From positions 124,001 to 188,000 of the forward strand of contig NZ_JAUOSF010000006.1 in the NCBI RefSeq assembly GCF_030548465.1: 64,000 nucleotides of DNA, in the 5' to 3' direction. Below are positions 59,779 to 64,000 of this stretch, piece after piece; position 1 is the stretch's first letter; each line of letters begins with the position of its first letter. The DNA is from Tamlana sp. 2_MG-2023. Its GTDB lineage: Bacteria > Bacteroidota > Bacteroidia > Flavobacteriales > Flavobacteriaceae. Under the pieces are notes generated by a model that had not been told where the DNA came from, searched no databases, and was given only the letters and a program-made list of their open reading frames with translations. The translations under genes and the position numbers were made by a program.

Positions 59779-60900
59779 TTATTCACTTTTAATTAATTTC
59801 GCCCCAAACCCAACTTTATCATTAATAAACTGTCCGTTTTGACAAAACTCAGCCAATTCAGTTTGAATAAATTCTAAAACGGTTGTGGCTTCTTTTTCAG
59901 GATATAAAACATGTACGTTTGCTCCAGCGTCTAAAGTGAAACACACTTTAGAACCCGTTTCAGCTCTAAACGCCCAAATTTTATTAATGATTTGAAGTGT
60001 ATTAGGTTTCATTAAAATAAAATACGGCATGCTAGTCATCATCATGGCGTGCAGGGTTAGCGCCTCACTTTCTACTAGGGCAATAAATTTATCGAGCTCG
60101 CCTTCTTGTAAAATTGTAGAAATAGCTTCTAGATTTTCATGTGCTTGTTTAAAGCGTTCTTGAGCAAACGGGTGACCATGCATCAGATTATGCCCAACTG
60201 TGCTACTCACCTGTTTTTCACCTTTATCTACAAGTAAAATCGTATCCTGGTAGTTCTTAAAAACGTCATGCACTTGATGCGGAAATTTAACTCCGAACAA
60301 ATCTGAACTGCCTTCTATAAAATCATTTTTACCCCAAACTACCAAATCGCCTTCCAAACTTCTACAGGCGCTTCCAGACCCTAAACGGGCTAAAAACGAT
60401 GCCTTTTGAATAAAATATGCATCGTCTTCTTGAGGTTTATCAACGGCGCTCGAAATGACTTGACCATTTAACAACTCCTTTTCAACACTCATTAAACATA
60501 AAGCCAAAGCACTCATTCCTGAAGCTGAAGAGGCGATACCAGAACTATGTGGAAAGGTATTTGAAGTTTCAATTTTAAAATGATACTCCTTTAAAAAAGG
60601 TAAATAGGTTTCAACACGCTTAAAAAAAGTCTCAATTTTCGGTTTAAAACCATCTTTCTTTTCACCATCTAAAAACACATCAAACGAAAACTTTTCTTTA
60701 TCTGTTTTCTTTGAAAAACTTAAAGTGGTCGTTGTTTTACAGTTGTTAAGCGTAAAACTTATTGAAGGGTTTTCTGGAATTTGATCTTTCTTCTTTCCCC
60801 AATATTTCACCAAAGCGATATTACTTGGTGACGACCAGGTGAAACTTCCGTTTTCAACTGCTTTTGTGTATGTTTTAGGTATAAATTGTGCTTCAGTCAT
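59779..60900 (-). CDS. mvaD: Diphosphomevalonate decarboxylase
   Basis: A 373-residue GHMP-family enzyme that makes isopentenyl diphosphate from diphosphomevalonate. NIALVKYWGKKKDQIPENPS is the signature for the substrate site, SSGIASSASGMSALAL the ATP loop, SGSACRSLEGD the catalytic region, and FTLDAGANVHVLYP has the conserved Asp. Most upstream of the mevalonate genes here. Confidence 0.93.
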   Translation of the reverse strand: MTEAQFIPKTYTKAVENGSFTWSSPSNIALVKYWGKKKDQIPENPSISFTLNNCKTTTTLSFSKKTDKEKFSFDVFLDGEKKDGFKPKIETFFKRVETYLPFLKEYHFKIETSNTFPHSSGIASSASGMSALALCLMSVEKELLNGQVISSAVDKPQEDDAYFIQKASFLARLGSGSACRSLEGDLVVWGKNDFIEGSSDLFGVKFPHQVHDVFKNYQDTILLVDKGEKQVSSTVGHNLMHGHPFAQERFKQAHENLEAISTILQEGELDKFIALVESEALTLHAMMMTSMPYFILMKPNTLQIINKIWAFRAETGSKVCFTLDAGANVHVLYPEKEATTVLEFIQTELAEFCQNGQFINDKVGFGAKLIKSE

Positions 60901-60922
60901 AACGGGATAAAAAAAATTTTAA

Positions 60923-60930
60923 CAAAGATA
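60923..60930 (-). promoter_or_regulatory. Candidate -7 element for mvaD
   Basis: TATCTTTG on the minus strand, perfect TAnnTTTG, 22 bases upstream of the ATG; -33 TTG not found. Confidence 0.45.
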
Positions 60931-61109
60931 CTTTTTCCTAATTAAATGTTTAGCTCTCAGTGTGATGTTCTACTACTTCTTCAACAAAACAACACTTAAT
61001 CACTTGTTTTTCATAATATTAATGTTGTGTTAAATAATTTTCTGATTTGGGAAGGCATCCGTTTTATTGTATCATTGGAAAAATAAAAATCAATAAAAAC
61101 TATTACAGC

Positions 61110-61568
61110 ATGAGATTTTCAAAAAAATTTAAAACTTTAATTATTTGTTTTTTAATGATGGGCGGCACGATGATAGCACAAAGTCCAGCCCCACAAAATG
61201 TAACCGTATCTGATGCCGAACTAGGCAAAATAGCTTCTGTTTTTCAAGGCGTACAAGCTATTAATATGAAAGCTCAAGAAGGCATGATGAAAACTGTTCA
61301 AGACAATGGCTTTGAATTAGATCGATTCAACGAAATATATGAAGCATCACAAACAGGTAAAAGCGATGCCAATGCTACTGACGAAGAAAAAGAAAAATTT
61401 GGAATAGTCATGAACGAACTACAACAACAACGTGCCGGTATTCAAAAGCAAATGGAAACAGTTATTACCGAAGAAGGGCTTACACTTAACCGCTATCAAG
61501 AGGTAGCCATGGCGCTTCAATCTGACACCGAATTACAAAAACGTTTAAAAGCTGAATTAGCGAAATAG
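61110..61568 (+). CDS. DUF4168 protein, exported
   Basis: A 152-residue secreted or periplasmic helical protein. A signal peptide (about 1-24, ending MIAQ) is followed by DUF4168, with VSDAELGKIASVFQGVQAIN and a second helical half ending LTLNRYQEVAMALQSDTELQK. Function of the domain is unknown. ATG at 61110 (MRFSKKFKTL) gives the signal; the upstream in-frame ATG adds 21 residues and no hydrophobic start. Confidence 0.82.
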   Translation: MRFSKKFKTLIICFLMMGGTMIAQSPAPQNVTVSDAELGKIASVFQGVQAINMKAQEGMMKTVQDNGFELDRFNEIYEASQTGKSDANATDEEKEKFGIVMNELQQQRAGIQKQMETVITEEGLTLNRYQEVAMALQSDTELQKRLKAELAK

Positions 61569-61591
61569 TAAGCACATATATTCCTATTCAC

Positions 61592-61619
61592 AAAAAACCT
61601 TCATTTACGAAGGTTTTTT
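61592..61619. terminator. Bidirectional terminator after the DUF4168 gene
   Basis: AAAAAACCTTC (61592-61602) pairs with GAAGGTTTTTT (61609-61619) around ATTTAC. It sits between convergent genes and touches the DUF1697 stop codon. Confidence 0.88.
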
Positions 61620-62161
61620 TATGCGCCTGTTTGTTTGCACAACTCCAATAACTTGACCATAGTTTTATAGTTTCTCGCTGTAGCCGTAATTTTCAACTTA
61701 CGTTCGAAGAAATTATTATTGCATTTAGCTCTCCCATACCCCACGGCACTGTGAAAATAAACACAGTAATCTGTTATAAAAAAGGTTTCATTAGGATAGC
61801 TAATTTCTGAAACTTCAGCAATGTTTTCTGAAGTTGGCACATCAAATAAAAGTATAAAATAACTGTTTTCTTTTTTGTCTTGAGAAAATGGACAAGCATC
61901 AAAAAGTTCCTGAAGCAATTTCGGCGTTTTTACCAACACCGGAATTTCAAATGTGAAATGATTTTTAATCGCTTGGTGAATTTTATTTTCTAAACCTTCA
62001 ATATTATCTTCGGAAGACTGGAATATAACATTGCCACTTTGAATATAGGTTTGCACCTGTTCTAATCCCGTTGAAGCAAGTACTTCACGAAGCGTTGCCA
62101 TAGGAATCTTGTTTTTCCCGCTCACATTAATGCCTCGTAAGAATGCTATGTAGGTATTCAT
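61619..62161 (-). CDS. DUF1697 family protein
   Basis: A 180-residue cytosolic protein. YIAFLRGINVSGKNKIPMATL and VQTYIQSGNVIFQS are diagnostic of DUF1697, and the C-terminal KCNNNFFERKLKITATARNY is typical too. The family's role is unknown. Downstream of the 55-residue gene by 21 bases. Confidence 0.9.
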   Translation of the reverse strand: MNTYIAFLRGINVSGKNKIPMATLREVLASTGLEQVQTYIQSGNVIFQSSEDNIEGLENKIHQAIKNHFTFEIPVLVKTPKLLQELFDACPFSQDKKENSYFILLFDVPTSENIAEVSEISYPNETFFITDYCVYFHSAVGYGRAKCNNNFFERKLKITATARNYKTMVKLLELCKQTGA

Positions 62162-62182
62162 TAAGAAGTTTTGCTTTAAAAA

Positions 62183-62350
62183 TTAACACCTACGATATTG
62201 CGCTTTAATGCCTTCCCAATCATAGGTTTTTAGTGTACCGTTTTCATCTCTTGCAATCATATCGTCCATCATAGCTTTGTAGGAGTCTGAAGGCGAGATA
62301 AAGCCGGTAGACACACGATCCAGTTCATTAATTTTCTTTGATTTACCCAT
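62183..62350 (-). CDS. Small protein of 55 residues, function unknown
   Basis: MGKSKKINELDRVSTGFISP opens the protein, and it ends DWEGIKAQYRRC. ATG at 62350 is chosen; the longer open frame runs into the neighbouring flavoprotein gene and its N-terminal part looks random. No signal or membrane helix. Asp/Lys-rich with a DSYKAMMDDMIARDENGTLK segment. It sits in the gap between the HI0933-type and DUF1697 genes on their strand. I do not recognise a family. Confidence 0.6.
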   Translation of the reverse strand: MGKSKKINELDRVSTGFISPSDSYKAMMDDMIARDENGTLKTYDWEGIKAQYRRC

Positions 62351-62409
62351 GATATATAATTTACACATAAAGGTACTCAACAAAGACTTGAATGAAAAAA
62401 ATTTTGCAA

Positions 62410-63621
62410 TTATTTCGACATATGCTGCGCAGCAATAAACGCCCCTGTCCAAGCATTCTGAAAGTTAAATCCGCCAGTAACGGCATCAACATTTAATACT
62501 TCACCAGCAAAATAAAGGTTTTCAACCCGTTTACTTTCAAAGGTTTTAAAGTTCACTTCTTTGAGGTTCACCCCGCCTGCTGTAACAAACTCTTCTTTAA
62601 AAGTACTTTTTCCATCCACATTAAATACAGCAGCTGTTAACTGACTGGCTAATTCTTCCAATTGCGTTTTATTTAAATCTGCCCAACGGGTGGTTTCGGT
62701 CATTTGTGATGCTAAAACCAGTTTATGCCACAAGCGTTTTGGTAAATCAAATTGTGTTGATTTAAACACTGTTTTTTTAGCCAAATCTTTCTTTAAACTT
62801 TTTAAAACATCTAAACAGTCATCAAAACCACGTTTTATAAAATTAATTTCAATTTGAAATTTATATTCGCGTTTGGCTAATTCTAAAGCACCGAAAGCTG
62901 ATAATTTTAAAATGGATGGTGCACTCATGCCCCAATGAGTGATTAGCAGTGGCCCTTCACTCGATAAATTCGTCCCTAAAACTTGAACCTCTACATTTAA
63001 AGCTACAACACCAGGGATATCCTGGATGCGCTCGTCTTTAATGTTAAAAGTAAATAATGATGGCACCGGTTGTGAAACAGTATGCCCTAAACTCTCTAGA
63101 AGCTTCCAAATTTTCGGATTACTTCCAGTAGCAATCATGATTTTCTTAGCAGAAAAAGTCGCTTCAGAAGTATTTATAATGAATTGTTCGGTTTGTGCAT
63201 CAATCGTTTTTACTGGATGATTATAATAGATATCTACCTGATGCTTTTCAGCTTCATTTAAAAAACAATCGATAATGGTTTGCGATGAATTTGACACTGG
63301 AAACATGCGTCCGTCATCTTCAATTTTAAGTGCTACTCCACGTTTTTCAAACCATTCGATGGTATCGCCAGTCATAAACTGGTGAAAAGGCCCCAGTAAT
63401 TCTTTTTCCCCACGGGGATAATTTTGAACCAATTCAGAAGGAACAAATTCAGCGTGCGTCACATTACAGCGTCCGCCACCCGAAACCTTAACTTTTGCTA
63501 AACCTTCTTTGGCGCGCTCTAAAATAGCGACTTTTAAATTCGGATTTTGTTCTGCAATATTTATAGCTGCAAAAAAGCCTGCAGCGCCACCACCAACAAT
63601 AATGACGTCTTTAACGATCAT
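62410..63621 (-). CDS. HI0933-family flavoprotein (BaiN-like)
   Basis: A 403-residue FAD protein. VIIVGGGAAGFFAAINIAEQ (6-25) binds FAD, KVSGGGRCNVTHAE is the family hallmark, and ITHWGMSAPSILKLSAFGA and YFAGEVLNVDAVTGGFNFQN follow. The physiological reaction of the family is mostly unknown; one member reduces bile-acid intermediates. It overlaps the glycerophosphodiesterase gene by four bases. Confidence 0.92.
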   Translation of the reverse strand: MIVKDVIIVGGGAAGFFAAINIAEQNPNLKVAILERAKEGLAKVKVSGGGRCNVTHAEFVPSELVQNYPRGEKELLGPFHQFMTGDTIEWFEKRGVALKIEDDGRMFPVSNSSQTIIDCFLNEAEKHQVDIYYNHPVKTIDAQTEQFIINTSEATFSAKKIMIATGSNPKIWKLLESLGHTVSQPVPSLFTFNIKDERIQDIPGVVALNVEVQVLGTNLSSEGPLLITHWGMSAPSILKLSAFGALELAKREYKFQIEINFIKRGFDDCLDVLKSLKKDLAKKTVFKSTQFDLPKRLWHKLVLASQMTETTRWADLNKTQLEELASQLTAAVFNVDGKSTFKEEFVTAGGVNLKEVNFKTFESKRVENLYFAGEVLNVDAVTGGFNFQNAWTGAFIAAQHMSK

Positions 63622-64000
63622 ATTCTATCTGGATAATCTGAAATGATGCCATTAACACCATATTCGATCATGCGTTCGATAGGTTTCAGGTTATTTACGG
63701 TATAGGCAATAACTTTGAAGTCTTGCTTAAGCTCCTCTACATTTTCGGGAGTAAGCATAGTATAATTTGGATGAATAGATACCGCATTAATGCTTTTAGC
63801 AAAGTTTACGGCTTCTTCCAAATTAGTATTTGTAAGCACGCCTAACGGAATGTCTTTATTGATTTTAAAAGCTTCTTCTAATAAATCAAACTGAAAACTA
63901 GACACAATAATATTACTGTAATCCCAGCCTTTTTTATCCACGAAAAAAGTAATTAACCGACAGGCTTCCTTAGCGGTGTCTTGTCCTTTTAACTCAATAT
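63618..64000 (-). CDS. Glycerophosphodiester phosphodiesterase, C-terminal part
   Basis: The frame is open to the window edge, so the N-terminus is missing; 126 whole codons remain. The first visible residues, IELKGQDTAKEACRLITFFV, include the Glu and Lys of the GDPD motif NIELKG. SSFQFDLLEEAF, SIHPNYTMLT, VIAYTVNNLKPIERM and GVNGIISDYPD are the usual later GDPD segments. It releases glycerol-3-phosphate from glycerophosphodiesters. Overlaps the flavoprotein gene by four bases. Confidence 0.9.
   Translation of the reverse strand, partial: IELKGQDTAKEACRLITFFVDKKGWDYSNIIVSSFQFDLLEEAFKINKDIPLGVLTNTNLEEAVNFAKSINAVSIHPNYTMLTPENVEELKQDFKVIAYTVNNLKPIERMIEYGVNGIISDYPDRI

Noticed and set aside
62351-62452. 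N-terminal extension of the 55-residue gene
   Set aside because: It would overlap the flavoprotein gene and has a Cys-rich random look; the internal ATG at 62350 is better.

Overview
The window looks like a chromosome segment from a marine-type member of the Flavobacteriaceae (Bacteroidota). The evidence is low GC content; a type IX secretion and gliding block (porV, porU, gldJ); an arylsulfatase with a type IX C-terminal sorting domain; a TonB/ExbD/ExbB set; promoters of the Bacteroidota form TTG-N18-TAnnTTTG; and few Shine-Dalgarno-like sequences. There is no rRNA, CRISPR array, prophage or plasmid backbone. One tRNA gene, tRNA-Val(UAC), is present.

Layout. 1-9.8 kb: end of a methyltransferase gene, a glycosyltransferase, a PafA-like phosphatase with a secreted or anchored nuclease, an MlaE/MlaF lipid-transport pair, a T9SS-exported sulfatase, a DUF389 membrane protein and mannose-1-phosphate guanylyltransferase. 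9.8-16.2 kb: SprT-like protein, HAD phosphatase, SDR, M28 peptidase, pyruvate dehydrogenase E2 and E1-alpha, cytidine deaminase. 16.3-24.8 kb: porV and porU divergent from gldJ, then murF. 24.8-32 kb: a MITE-like repeat, a PAS-LuxR regulator, tRNA-Val, folC, tonB-exbD-exbB, anmK, an acyl-CoA dehydrogenase and a second, inverted copy of the repeat.

32.2-40 kb is the most distinctive accessory block: an arsenosugar biosynthesis cluster. It has a CMD/AhpD-like protein, the radical SAM protein ArsS, a rhodanese, a TIGR04282-type transferase, purine nucleoside phosphorylase, ArsM, a sterol-desaturase-family protein, DUF547 and a TIGR04283-type glycosyltransferase. A REP-associated tyrosine transposase with two identical 33-bp flanking hairpins sits inside it, and three copies of a smaller hairpin family flank its genes. 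A pyridine-nucleotide/FAD oxidoreductase with a membrane 4Fe-4S protein (42.6-45.5 kb) and three polysaccharide or glycolipid glycosyltransferases (45.7-49.4 kb) follow on the same strand.

49.4-64 kb is almost all on the minus strand: an RMD1-family protein with two small acidic proteins; a tightly overlapping polyamine operon (arginine decarboxylase, agmatinase, deoxyhypusine-synthase-like protein, GNAT-nitrilase fusion); an 850-bp repeat-rich gap; an RsuA/RluB-family protein that lacks the usual catalytic Asp; a UbiA prenyltransferase with two mevalonate-pathway enzymes; a DUF4168 protein; a DUF1697 protein; a 55-residue orphan; an HI0933-family flavoprotein; and the end of a glycerophosphodiester phosphodiesterase gene.

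The main candidates for new biology are the extended arsenosugar locus with its redox pair, the MITE-like and REP-like families, a GC-rich 14-mer that recurs inside coding sequences in several frames, and the GRLD-to-GRLG change in the pseudouridine-synthase homologue.
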